The notes under the pieces are model-generated. The model saw only the letters and a program-made list of their open reading frames with translations. It searched no databases and was not told the origin of the DNA. A DNA stretch of 64,000 bases from Candidatus Saccharimonadota bacterium. GTDB taxonomy: Bacteria; Patescibacteriota; Saccharimonadia; Saccharimonadales; Saccharimonadaceae. The stretch is from NCBI GenBank assembly GCA_017545525.1, contig JAFWMT010000004.1, positions 1 through 64,000 on the forward strand, given 5' to 3'. Position 1 is the stretch's first letter. Every line of letters starts with the position of its first letter. The translations under genes were made by a program, and so were the position numbers. Shown here one piece after another: positions 7,237 to 14,814 of the stretch.

Positions 7237-7500
7237 CTAAAAGTTAGAACCCGACCAGTTAGTTGAGTAAACATCAGGCTCTCCGACTTTTTGCCATTTC
7301 TTATAATCTACTTCAATAACAGAGAGCCAACGCTCTAATTCTTTTTTAATTATTTTTATTTTCTCCAAATTTAGCGTATCAACTGTATTTACTGTATCTT
7401 TGTTTTGTGATATAATTGAGTTAGTGACTGATTTATTGAGGTCGTCCTCTGAGAGAAGTGTTAAACTTTTCTGAATTAGTCCACCACAGCACTTTATTTT
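7237..7500 (-). pseudogene. 3' remnant of an unknown gene next to tRNA-Ile
   Basis: An 87-codon open frame without any ATG, ending at TAG (7239-7237). Its peptide includes LEKIKIIKKELERWLSVIE and a C terminus ending in TNWSGSNF. Codon use looks coding, and a minus-strand terminator follows. Toward its 5' side the frame runs straight into tRNA-Ile, so the front of the gene is missing. I read it as a decayed gene tail left by a rearrangement at the tRNA cluster. A functional gene starting at a rare codon is possible but less likely. Confidence 0.4.
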
Positions 7501-7506
7501 TTAGAA

Positions 7507-7583
7507 GGGGATATAGCTCAGCTGGTTAGAGCGCGTCACTGATAATGACGAGGTCTGTGGTTCAAGTCCACATATCCCCACCA
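7507..7583 (+). tRNA. tRNA-Ile(GAU)
   Basis: A standard cloverleaf with acceptor GGGGATA/TATCCCC, anticodon loop CTGATAA (GAU), T-loop TTCAAGT and encoded CCA. It is four bases before tRNA-Lys and probably shares its transcript. A possible promoter TATAAT lies near 7410-7416. Confidence 0.95.
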
Positions 7584-7587
7584 TCCT

Positions 7588-7664
7588 GGGTCGGTAGCTC
7601 AGCTGGTTAGAGCACGGGCCTTTTAAGCCCGGTGTCGAGGGTTCGAGCCCCTCCCGACTCACCA
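7588..7664 (+). tRNA. tRNA-Lys(UUU)
   Basis: Acceptor GGGTCGG/CCGACTC, anticodon loop CTTTTAA (UUU), T-loop TTCGAGC, and CCA encoded. The last 14 bases before the A of ACCA recur at 7860-7873. Confidence 0.95.
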
Positions 7665-7677
7665 AGGATACGAATAA

Positions 7678-7704
7678 AAATCCAAAGCTTGCTTTGGATT
7701 TTTT
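7678..7704 (+). terminator. Terminator of tRNA-Ile/tRNA-Lys
   Basis: ATCCAAAGC-TT-GCTTTGGAT followed by TTTTT, 13 bases after the tRNA-Lys end. Confidence 0.85.
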
Positions 7705-7727
7705 GAGTATCCGCAGGTGAGGCAGAT

Positions 7728-7873
7728 TTTTCGCGTAGCGAAAAATCGTACTCACCATCAAATATAAAAATAGACCTTTAGGTCTTTTTTTATATTTGAT
7801 GACGTGTGGGTTCGCCCTATAAGGGTTCGAATGGAGCGAGCGTAGCGAGCGACATCCCCGCCCCTCCCGACTC
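7728..7873. repeat. Palindromes and partial tRNA-Lys tail copy
   Basis: This stretch holds a GATTTTTCGC-GTA-GCGAAAAATC palindrome (7728-7750), a CATCAAATATAAA/TTTATATTTGATG inverted repeat enclosing AGACC-TTTA-GGTCT and a T run (~7757-7801), then a broken copy of the tRNA-Lys T-arm. AGGGTTCGA (7822-7830) is separated by an AGCGAGCGTAGCGAGCG insert from GCCCCTCCCGACTC (7860-7873), which matches the 14 bases at 7647-7660. It looks like a duplicated and interrupted tRNA 3' end. No gene is seen. Confidence 0.6.
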
Positions 7874-9478
7874 CTACGCCGCCAACCCCCTATATTTTTC
7901 CTCCCCCCGCGTCGCTATTGCTAAATAAAGCATCAAGAATATCGCAATAAATACTCCATTCATAATCGCTAGCCCTACTGTCTGACCCGCCATCCATACC
8001 GCCATAAACAGCAGGGAAATAGACACTACCGTCATCCCAAGCCCAAGAAACGAGGAAATCATCACCCCAGGGCTCTGTTTAACTACCTCAGTTTCGCTAT
8101 CAGCATGAAAACGAGCATATTTTAAATCTATTAAAATTCCAATCGACTCCGTCACTAAAGGAATCGCGACTACCCCTATTAATATCAGCAAAATATCTAA
8201 AAACCCGAACCCAAATCTTACCGACATTACTAAACTCCCCAACGCAGTTATTGGAGTAATTAATAACATCGCTGCTAGAATTTTCGTCATGATAACCTTT
8301 AGTCCGCTAATTGGCATCGATTTTAGTGCATTAAACGCCCTCCCTTCTAATGAAATCATCGTTGTCGTAATGAAAGTCATCAGGCTCGTAAAACTTACCA
8401 ACGCGAAAGTAATACTCGGTAAATATGACCGCATTTCATCTATCGTTAGCGGAAACTCCTCGCTTGCCATCGACGCCGCGATATCATCAAACTTAAAACA
8501 TAACGCCCCGACTCCAATTATGAATATCACTAGTCCAAACGCAGTGTTAGCTAATAAAACCGGCGTATTAAAGTATTTCACCAATTCTTTTCTTACCATA
8601 GCGTGTACTTGGCTCCGTCTCTTGAAATTATAGTTCGTATAAGCCTTTTCTTTCCGCTTCACTACATTGATTCTCGTTATGATTTGGAAATAGAATCGCC
8701 CAATTACCGCAACTGTTATTAAAAGCACCGCTAAATTAATCAAAATGAATTGAATTAACTCTAACCAGTTAAACTCCGTTGCTAACCTTACATACGCCCC
8801 TGCCGGATAGTATAATTCCGTCGTTTTTTCTCCTACTGCAATCATAGTATTCCCATCAAAATCAGATGTCATACTCACTGCTAGCACTACTCCTACCAGT
8901 AAGGCTAACGACAGAAACGATAAAAATACCTGCAACGCCGATTTTTGCTTAAATCTCGCCGAAATCGCCGAGGAAATCATCCCTACAATACAAGAAATCG
9001 CTATTGGTATTGCCGGAAGTAACAATATCATCAGTATCGACACTAAAACATAAGATGCCCCAACTTCGGCGTTTAACGCATAAGCTAGTATCGCCGGCAC
9101 CAGAAAAATCGCATTATAAAGCATCTCGAACACATAAAACTTCAAAATTCGTACCAAAACAATCGTAGACTTCTTAATCGGCATCGAAAGCAGTAAATCG
9201 TTATCTTTGCAATTGAACAATAAATCCCCTGACTTATAAACTCCTTCCATAATCGTCAAAATCATTGTCGCCAATACATAAAGTGCTAAAATCATCTTTT
9301 CCATCCCGTCTTCCGCCAACATCAGAGTCGTCCCGTAAGCACTCATAAAAATCATTATGCTGACCAAAATCGCCAGTTCCGTTGGCACTAGTCGTGATTT
9401 TTCTCCCTTGAAACGATAGGGAAGTATCTGCATCCCCTCCGACATCCCTGCTTTAATTAGAGAAAATAACTTACTCAT
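7874..9478 (-). CDS. ABC exporter membrane subunit, 534 aa
   Basis: A polytopic protein with about 12 hydrophobic segments in two halves, resembling large ABC-2 type export permeases of Firmicutes. The N-terminal ~30 residues are cytoplasmic. Its start overlaps the stop of the upstream ATPase gene by four bases, the usual arrangement for coupled ABC subunits. One ATPase plus one two-half permease suggests an exporter working as ATPase dimer with one large permease. Cargo is unknown; peptides, lipids or antimicrobial compounds are possible. No substrate-binding protein is nearby. Confidence 0.8.
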   Translation of the reverse strand: MSKLFSLIKAGMSEGMQILPYRFKGEKSRLVPTELAILVSIMIFMSAYGTTLMLAEDGMEKMILALYVLATMILTIMEGVYKSGDLLFNCKDNDLLLSMPIKKSTIVLVRILKFYVFEMLYNAIFLVPAILAYALNAEVGASYVLVSILMILLLPAIPIAISCIVGMISSAISARFKQKSALQVFLSFLSLALLVGVVLAVSMTSDFDGNTMIAVGEKTTELYYPAGAYVRLATEFNWLELIQFILINLAVLLITVAVIGRFYFQIITRINVVKRKEKAYTNYNFKRRSQVHAMVRKELVKYFNTPVLLANTAFGLVIFIIGVGALCFKFDDIAASMASEEFPLTIDEMRSYLPSITFALVSFTSLMTFITTTMISLEGRAFNALKSMPISGLKVIMTKILAAMLLITPITALGSLVMSVRFGFGFLDILLILIGVVAIPLVTESIGILIDLKYARFHADSETEVVKQSPGVMISSFLGLGMTVVSISLLFMAVWMAGQTVGLAIMNGVFIAIFLMLYLAIATRGEEKYRGLAA

Positions 9479-10182
9479 TTCGCCTCAAGCTCTAGGAACA
9501 CCTTCTCAAGCGACTTATCTCCACGAATCTCTTTCATGTCGCCCACTTTTACGATTTTACCCTGTTTTACAATCGCTACTCTGTCGCACAACTTCTCCGC
9601 CATATCTAGAATATGGGTAGAGAAGAATATCGTTCCACCCTTTTTAATCACATCTCGCATCACCTCTTTCATATCGAAAATCGCCTTCGGATCTAGACCC
9701 ACAAACGGTTCATCCATCACCAGAATCTTCGGTTCATGCGACAGCGCCGCAATCAACGCAATCTTCTGCTTCATTCCGTGCGAAAAAGACTTTATTACGT
9801 TCCCAAGTTCATTTTCCATCCCGAACATCTTCGCAAACCGCTCAATATTCCGCTCTCTTACCTCTATCGGCACATCATACATATCACAAACAAAATTAAT
9901 AAAGGAAATCGCCTTCATATCCTCGTAAAGCTCCGGATCATCAGGGATGTATGCCATCTTCTTTTTACATTCAATCGGCTCAGTTTTAATCGATTTGCCA
10001 TCAATTAATATATCACCAGAGTCAAAGTCCAAAATCCCGCACATCGACTTAATTAAAGTAGTTTTTCCAGCCCCGTTATGCCCGATAAAAGCGAAAATCT
10101 CGCCGCTTTTTACCTCGAAAGACACCTCATCGAGCGCCTTTTTCTCCCCATATTTTTTACTTACACCTTTTATCTTGATCAT
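9475..10182 (-). CDS. ABC transporter ATP-binding protein
   Basis: 235 aa. Walker A GHNGAGKTT (34-42), a signature reading SFSHGMKQK in place of LSGGMKQ, Walker B ILVMDEPFVGLD, and the switch histidine in FFSTHILD. It powers the adjacent 534-aa permease (four-base overlap). TATAAT lies six bases before the ATG, consistent with a leaderless mRNA. A second promoter and a hairpin/terminator leader lie farther upstream (10205-10329), so readthrough could add control. Confidence 0.92.
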   Translation of the reverse strand: MIKIKGVSKKYGEKKALDEVSFEVKSGEIFAFIGHNGAGKTTLIKSMCGILDFDSGDILIDGKSIKTEPIECKKKMAYIPDDPELYEDMKAISFINFVCDMYDVPIEVRERNIERFAKMFGMENELGNVIKSFSHGMKQKIALIAALSHEPKILVMDEPFVGLDPKAIFDMKEVMRDVIKKGGTIFFSTHILDMAEKLCDRVAIVKQGKIVKVGDMKEIRGDKSLEKVFLELEAK

Positions 10183-10204
10183 ATTTTTATTATATCACGT
10201 TCGC

Positions 10205-10296
10205 CAAATAAAAAAGGGGAACCGCTCCGGGTAGAGCGATTCCAAGGTCATACATGTATTTTAAGTAGCCTCGCAGTTTAATCTACTTAAAACTAC
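10205..10296 (-). ncRNA. Candidate small RNA or attenuator leader
   Basis: A predicted minus-strand transcript from the 10301-10329 promoter to the terminator at 10211-10243. It contains a 10-bp stem TTTTAAGTAG/CTACTTAAAA (arms 10259-10268 and 10283-10292). No ORF is seen. It could act as a stand-alone small RNA or as a leader controlling the ABC genes. Confidence 0.45.
10211..10243 (-). terminator. Minus-strand terminator upstream of ABC operon
   Basis: On the minus strand GGAATCGCTC pairs with GGAGCGGTTCC and is followed by CCTTTTTT. It lies between a consensus promoter (10301-10329) and the ABC ATPase start, so it either ends a ~90-nt RNA or attenuates the operon. Confidence 0.75.
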
Positions 10297-10300
10297 CTCT

Positions 10301-10329
10301 ATTTTATATCACAAAATGCATAATGTCAA
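10301..10329 (-). promoter_or_regulatory. Consensus minus-strand promoter
   Basis: TTGACA (10329-10324), a 17-base spacer and TAAAAT (10306-10301) on the minus strand, facing the leader of the ABC operon. Confidence 0.65.
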
Positions 10330-10418
10330 CACCCTTTTTCCACAATTTGTGCAAAAAATCATAAAAAAGTGTTCGGGAAAATTAAAAATATTAAAACATA
10401 TTATTTAGAATTAGCATA

Positions 10419-10447
10419 TTGACAAAACTAAAGCACTATGCTATAAT
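10419..10447 (+). promoter_or_regulatory. Strong sigma-70 type promoter of KGG gene
   Basis: A perfect TTGACA (10419-10424), 17-base spacer and perfect TATAAT (10442-10447). This is the best consensus promoter in the window and implies high expression. The ~80-nt leader has a CTCTATT/AATAGAG hairpin. Confidence 0.9.
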
Positions 10448-10533
10448 TGAATTATTCACTCTATTGAAACAAATAGAGAGGGTGGTGGCGTTTATTAATT
10501 TAAGAATTCGGTGGGCAGAATAGGAGTTCTAGG

Positions 10534-10737
10534 ATGGCTGGAACTAAAGCTGGTGGCATGAAAGCTGCTGCTACTAACAAAGCGAAATACGGTAAAGAAT
10601 TCTATGCCCGTATTGGTAAAAAAGGTGGCCAAAATGGTCACACTGGTGGTTTTGCTGCTAACCCTGCGTTAGCTCGCATCGCTGGTGCTAAAGGCGGTCG
10701 TATCTCTCGTCGTGGCCCTGCGAAAAAAGCTGCTTAA
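10534..10737 (+). CDS. KGG-repeat small basic protein
   Basis: 67 aa, very rich in Lys, Gly and Ala, with KKGGQNGHTGG (~30-40) and AKGGRISRRG (~51-60). These resemble the KGG repeats of stress-induced (YciG/con-10 like) small proteins. The composition suits nucleic-acid binding or a desiccation/stress role, but the molecular function is not established. The consensus promoter, structured leader and GGAG-type site (AGGAGTTCTAGGATG) indicate abundant expression. An unusual histone-like role is possible but unproven. Confidence 0.75.
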   Translation: MAGTKAGGMKAAATNKAKYGKEFYARIGKKGGQNGHTGGFAANPALARIAGAKGGRISRRGPAKKAA

Positions 10738-11202
10738 TTAGCTAAATTCATCGCACCTAGGACAATGGTAGCGGGAATCTGGTGTTTGAAATCGCGTTAG
10801 CCCACATTTCGGGCAACGCGATTTTTGATGTAGCCAATCCCTGTAAGTATCTAATTCGTCCTGGATTAATTCTTCATTTACCTCTATCCCATATTTAGAA
10901 GCTAGCTCTTTTGCCTTCTCCCAGGCTGCATTTTCCATTTTTAGCCTTGTTACGTCCATTCTAAAACCCTTATGCTTTAAAATGGCATGTGACACCTCAT
11001 GTAAGGTTAATAGCCTTGAAAACGCCTCTGGAGGCCCAATTACAATAGTTTTTGGGGGCCGGAACTTAAACTTATCACCCAACAAAAATCTAAACTCCGG
11101 AAAATCTGTCTCTAACCTCTGGAAAAATGCCAAATCTTCTAGATCATAACCATTTTTCAATATTTTTTTCTCTATAAAACCCCTGTTAGAGCGGGGAATC
11201 AC
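10738..11202 (-). CDS. Zinc-ribbon protein with HExxH metalloprotease motif
   Basis: I choose the GTG at 11202: an AAGGAG site sits about five bases before it, and it overlaps the ROK stop in a GTGA arrangement; an upstream ATG would overlap ROK by 37 bases. The 154-aa protein has LHEVSHAILKH (HEVSH near residues 68-72), a zinc-protease type HExxH motif, and a C-terminal CPKCG...CPRC zinc ribbon (~129-150). The layout resembles SprT-like/ImmA-like small metalloproteins. A true protease function is inference. It is translationally coupled to the ROK gene. Confidence 0.65.
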   Translation of the reverse strand: MIPRSNRGFIEKKILKNGYDLEDLAFFQRLETDFPEFRFLLGDKFKFRPPKTIVIGPPEAFSRLLTLHEVSHAILKHKGFRMDVTRLKMENAAWEKAKELASKYGIEVNEELIQDELDTYRDWLHQKSRCPKCGLTRFQTPDSRYHCPRCDEFS

Positions 11203-11969
11203 TCTTTCTCCTTCTGTTTTGCATACAGATAACATCCGTAGGCCACCGACTCATTTGGCCTTTTTGGTCGCCGGTATTTTATCCCTAAATCTGGCAAATA
11301 ATCGACATACAGGCGAAAAATCCTCCCCATTGGACCACCTAAAATAATCGTGTCAGGTTTATATTTCTTCACTATATCTGGTAAACCCAGGGCGATTCGC
11401 TTGGCAATATCTTCCATAATTTCTTTTTTTCTCAAATCTGTCGCCTTATCTACATGATAAAAATTCTCAATCGCACTTGCCGCCGCAATATCTTCCCATT
11501 CATTTATCTTATCTCTGTACTGGTATTTCTTATGCCCAGGTTCAAACTTATTAGATTCCGGCAGTATCCGATTATTTTCTGCGATACCCCCGCCGATTCC
11601 GGTCGAAAAGGTTAAGAAGACCGACCGTCCAGGAATTCGATAAGACTCGTACAAAACCGCCAAATTGGCATCATTTTCAAACCAAATTGGACAGTCGAAC
11701 AACTTTTTTAGCGGATTTAACAGGTCAAAATTCTCCCAATTTCGATTACCAAACTTAATTGAATAATTTTTTTGTACAACGCCAGGAATCGCCACCACTA
11801 CCGCTCGGACCTTCCGTTTTCGGAATATTTCTAGATTCGTTTCGAGTTCTCTCAAGAAAGTCTTCGACCCCTGTGGAGTTCGAAATTTGCGTCGTCGCAC
11901 TATCCGACCTCGTCTTGAGAACAGAGTGATTAAAGTTTTGGTGCCTCCGATGTCAATCCCTAAATACAT
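11199..11969 (-). CDS. ROK family sugar kinase-like protein
   Basis: 256 aa. The phosphate-binding DIGGTK (6-11), ENDAN (~98-102) and STGIGGGI (~125-132) motifs of the ROK/ASKHA fold are present, including the catalytic Asp in ENDAN. The usual ROK zinc motif CxCGxxGC after the EPGH histidine is absent, so it lacks the canonical zinc site. It could phosphorylate glucose, N-acetylglucosamine or a similar hexose. TATAAT lies six bases before the ATG (leaderless). The metalloprotease-like gene is coupled downstream. Confidence 0.8.
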   Translation of the reverse strand: MYLGIDIGGTKTLITLFSRRGRIVRRRKFRTPQGSKTFLRELETNLEIFRKRKVRAVVVAIPGVVQKNYSIKFGNRNWENFDLLNPLKKLFDCPIWFENDANLAVLYESYRIPGRSVFLTFSTGIGGGIAENNRILPESNKFEPGHKKYQYRDKINEWEDIAAASAIENFYHVDKATDLRKKEIMEDIAKRIALGLPDIVKKYKPDTIILGGPMGRIFRLYVDYLPDLGIKYRRPKRPNESVAYGCYLYAKQKEKE

Positions 11970-12057
11970 ATCTTGATTATATCATATAAATTTGCTATAA
12001 TAGTAAAAGTTTTTGAAACCCTTAAGGGATTCAAAAGGGAAGGAAATAATATTAATC

Positions 12058-13128
12058 ATGGCAAAAGCCACAAAATTAACCATGGATGAACTCCTAGAGA
12101 AGAACGAGGAGTCATTCAAGAAAGTTAACACAGGAGATACCGTCAAGGGTACGGTTCTATCTGTTAAAAAACACGAAATTTTAATCGATTTAGGAGCCCA
12201 GGGCGTTGGCCTAGTCCCACGTCGTGAAGCGTCCTTTGCCCGCAATCTTGAGGTCGGCGAAGAGGTTACTACCTCTGTTATCGATTCTGAAATGAAAGAC
12301 GGCTACGTACTTCTTTCACTTCGCAAGGCCGTTAAAGATAAGGGGTGGGATGAAATCCAGGCCAAACTTGATAATGGCGAAATTGTCGAGGTTACTCCAT
12401 CTGACGCTAATAGAGGTGGTTTACTCGTAGAATACGAAGGAATTCGCGGTTTTATGCCGGTTTCTCAACTTTCTGCCGAGCATTATCCTCGCGTCGGTTC
12501 ATCTGACAAAGACGAAATTTTACAGAGACTCAACTCTCTAGTCGGCAAACCAATCAAAGCTCGCATTATCGACGCAAATAAGAAAGAAAATAAGCTTATC
12601 TTCTCAGAGAAAGAAGCGATTAAAGACGGCCTTGCTGAGCGTTTTTCGGAATTAAAGATTGGCGATACAGTTAAAGGCGTTGTCACTGGCGTTGTTGACT
12701 TCGGTGTCTTCGTTAACGTTGACGGAATTGAAGGTTTGGTTCATATTTCCGAAATTTCTTGGGAACGCGTCAATAATCCGTCTGACTACGTTAAAGTTGG
12801 CGATACTATCGAGGCAAAGATCATCGCAATCGACAAAGAGCGTCTCTCGCTCTCGATGAAACAGCTTGTCGAAGATCCATGGATTTCCGAAGTTGAGAAT
12901 TTGAAAAAAGGGTCGAAAGTTGAAGGAACTATTACCAGGATTACTCCTTTCGGCGCCTTTGTCCAAATTTCTCCAGCGGTCGAAGCTCTTGTTCATGTTT
13001 CTGAACTTGGCGAAGGTTCCGACGTTGATCCAGAGAAGATCTTTACCCTAAACGAGCGCAAAGATTTCAAGGTCCTAGACATCGACAAGGAAGGTCGTAA
13101 AATCTCTCTTTCTATTGCTAAAAAGTAA
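12058..13128 (+). CDS. rpsA: 30S ribosomal protein S1 (four S1 domains)
   Basis: I place the start at ATG 12058, preceded by AAGGAAAT, rather than at an upstream TTG. The 356-aa product has four S1 RNA-binding repeats (roughly residues 20-95, 105-180, 195-265, 280-352), visible as GDTVKGTVLSVKKHEILIDLG, GDTVKGVVTGVVDFGVFVN and GSKVEGTITRITPFGAFVQ. S1 helps load mRNA on the 30S subunit. The protein is shorter than the six-domain E. coli S1, as in many Gram-positive and CPR genomes. A promoter TATAAT near 11996 gives a ~50-nt leader. A terminator follows. Confidence 0.92.
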   Translation: MAKATKLTMDELLEKNEESFKKVNTGDTVKGTVLSVKKHEILIDLGAQGVGLVPRREASFARNLEVGEEVTTSVIDSEMKDGYVLLSLRKAVKDKGWDEIQAKLDNGEIVEVTPSDANRGGLLVEYEGIRGFMPVSQLSAEHYPRVGSSDKDEILQRLNSLVGKPIKARIIDANKKENKLIFSEKEAIKDGLAERFSELKIGDTVKGVVTGVVDFGVFVNVDGIEGLVHISEISWERVNNPSDYVKVGDTIEAKIIAIDKERLSLSMKQLVEDPWISEVENLKKGSKVEGTITRITPFGAFVQISPAVEALVHVSELGEGSDVDPEKIFTLNERKDFKVLDIDKEGRKISLSIAKK

Positions 13129-13146
13129 ATTTCTTAGTTATAGATA

Positions 13147-13176
13147 AAAATAGCCGATAATCTCGGCTATTTTTGT
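13147..13176 (+). terminator. Terminator of rpsA
   Basis: AATAGCCGA-TAATC-TCGGCTATT followed by TTTG. Confidence 0.85.
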
Positions 13177-13248
13177 ACTTGATTTATTTCCCAAAAAAGC
13201 TTATCATTATATAAAAGCGCTTAAACTTAAAAGAAAGGTCATTAAGAC

Positions 13249-14742
13249 ATGGAAAAACGTGAAAATTTCGGAAGTCATGGTCCCGAAAATAACGAAGACT
13301 GGGGGAGCTTATCCTATTCAGGCGAAACCAATATTGATAGTGAAACTGGTGAAGAACGCACTTTTACCATAGAAGACAATTATCGCCAAAATCCAGGCGA
13401 ATCTGATGAAGAATATGGGAAAAGAATAGCCGACATAAAAGGGAAAATCGACGAATTTCAATATTCTGAATCCGATTTTGGAGCAAAAGAAGCGCTAGAA
13501 CAATCAAAATTAGCTCGTCTCCGTGCCCTACAAAATAGCAGGCAACATAAATATGGGACTACTGATAATCCGATAGACAAAGATTTGGCAGATAAAATTG
13601 CGCAATCTGAAGCTAGAATCGAGGGTTATCGTCTCGATTACAAAGATAGCCAATCCGTAGGCACGCCCGAAGAGCAAGAAAGGTATTTTGCATGGCAGAA
13701 AAGCGTTGATAAAGCTAATGAGGATAATCTAGTCGGGCGCGAAAATATTGTTCACAGGGAAATTGTAGATGACATCGTTGAAGATGAACCCATGATTTCT
13801 GGGCGTACCGCCGAAGACGACCGCAAAGCCATGATTATCGAAAACGAAGATAATGAGCTAAAGAGATTCCGCACAAAAGAATATGCCGAATCTAAATATG
13901 GGAAAATCGAACAAGAGCTCGAAGCGAAATTTGATAAATTATCAGACAACATAGATGAATTATTCGAAAACGGTTTACTAACTAGAGAAGAACGTAACCA
14001 AAAGCTAGACCAGGCCATGTCTGATTTTCTTGAAAAAGTAGATCTCAATCGTAAGGAGTATGAAAAAAAGAAAAAAGATGAATTGATAGGCAAACTTTCT
14101 GGCATTCTCAATGCTAAAGGCAAAACTCCGGCGAAAGATACAGGCGAAGGAGCTCCTGAAGAAACCCCAGAAGACAAGCTAAAACGCTTAAAAGCCGAGA
14201 GAGAAGATATAGTCAAAGAAATTGAGAAAAGAGGTGGCATTGCGAAAATCAAAGAGAAAATTGGGCTTCTCCGCCAGAAAATCAGCATTATCAATAAGAT
14301 TTTAACTTCGCGCAAAGCCGATGTTGCAAAAGAAGGTCCATTTCTCCACTATGCCAAACACGAGCTCAAACTAGATGAAGAAGACGTTAGTAGCCTCTTG
14401 TACGAAGGTGAGCATAGGGGTGGTGAAGACGATGAATACTTCAAAAAGTGGTGGGATGGTTTAGACGAAACTAAGCAGAAATTATATGACGAGAAACAAG
14501 AAAAACAAGAGGCTCGTTTTGAATCCCATTTAGAAAGCCTTACTGGCGACGAAAAAGCAAAATTCCAAGATATTATTGACCATTATCCTAGGTATAAAGA
14601 AGATCGTTATTTTAACGAACGTTGGGAAGCTCTTTCTAGCCAACAAAAAAGAGAACTTCAAACCATGATGAGTGGCTGGCCCGCATCTGACAAAAGGGGC
14701 CAAGCTCTCCGCAATTGGATGAGAAGCAATCATGTACTCTAG
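13249..14742 (+). CDS. Large charged coiled-coil protein, 497 aa
   Basis: I do not recognise this family. The protein is soluble, strongly charged and mostly helical. Residues ~210-350 have heptad-like Glu/Lys-rich stretches consistent with coiled coil. The C-terminal ~110 residues carry a degenerate duplication: DEYFKKWWDGLDETKQKLYDEK and DRYFNERWEALSSQQKRELQTM share the pattern D-YF-xx-W-x-x-L. There is no signal peptide or membrane helix. An AAGAAAGG site precedes the ATG. A scaffold or cytoskeleton-like role is conceivable but unsupported. Confidence 0.7.
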   Translation: MEKRENFGSHGPENNEDWGSLSYSGETNIDSETGEERTFTIEDNYRQNPGESDEEYGKRIADIKGKIDEFQYSESDFGAKEALEQSKLARLRALQNSRQHKYGTTDNPIDKDLADKIAQSEARIEGYRLDYKDSQSVGTPEEQERYFAWQKSVDKANEDNLVGRENIVHREIVDDIVEDEPMISGRTAEDDRKAMIIENEDNELKRFRTKEYAESKYGKIEQELEAKFDKLSDNIDELFENGLLTREERNQKLDQAMSDFLEKVDLNRKEYEKKKKDELIGKLSGILNAKGKTPAKDTGEGAPEETPEDKLKRLKAEREDIVKEIEKRGGIAKIKEKIGLLRQKISIINKILTSRKADVAKEGPFLHYAKHELKLDEEDVSSLLYEGEHRGGEDDEYFKKWWDGLDETKQKLYDEKQEKQEARFESHLESLTGDEKAKFQDIIDHYPRYKEDRYFNERWEALSSQQKRELQTMMSGWPASDKRGQALRNWMRSNHVL

Positions 14743-14814
14743 CTATATTTCTGAATAGAGTTTTCTAAATGTTTCGCTTATGATATAATAATCATAAATT
14801 AAGGAGTTATTTTC

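Noticed and set aside
7501-7761. 86-codon minus-strand frame across tRNA-Ile and tRNA-Lys
   Set aside because: It is the antisense of two tRNA genes.
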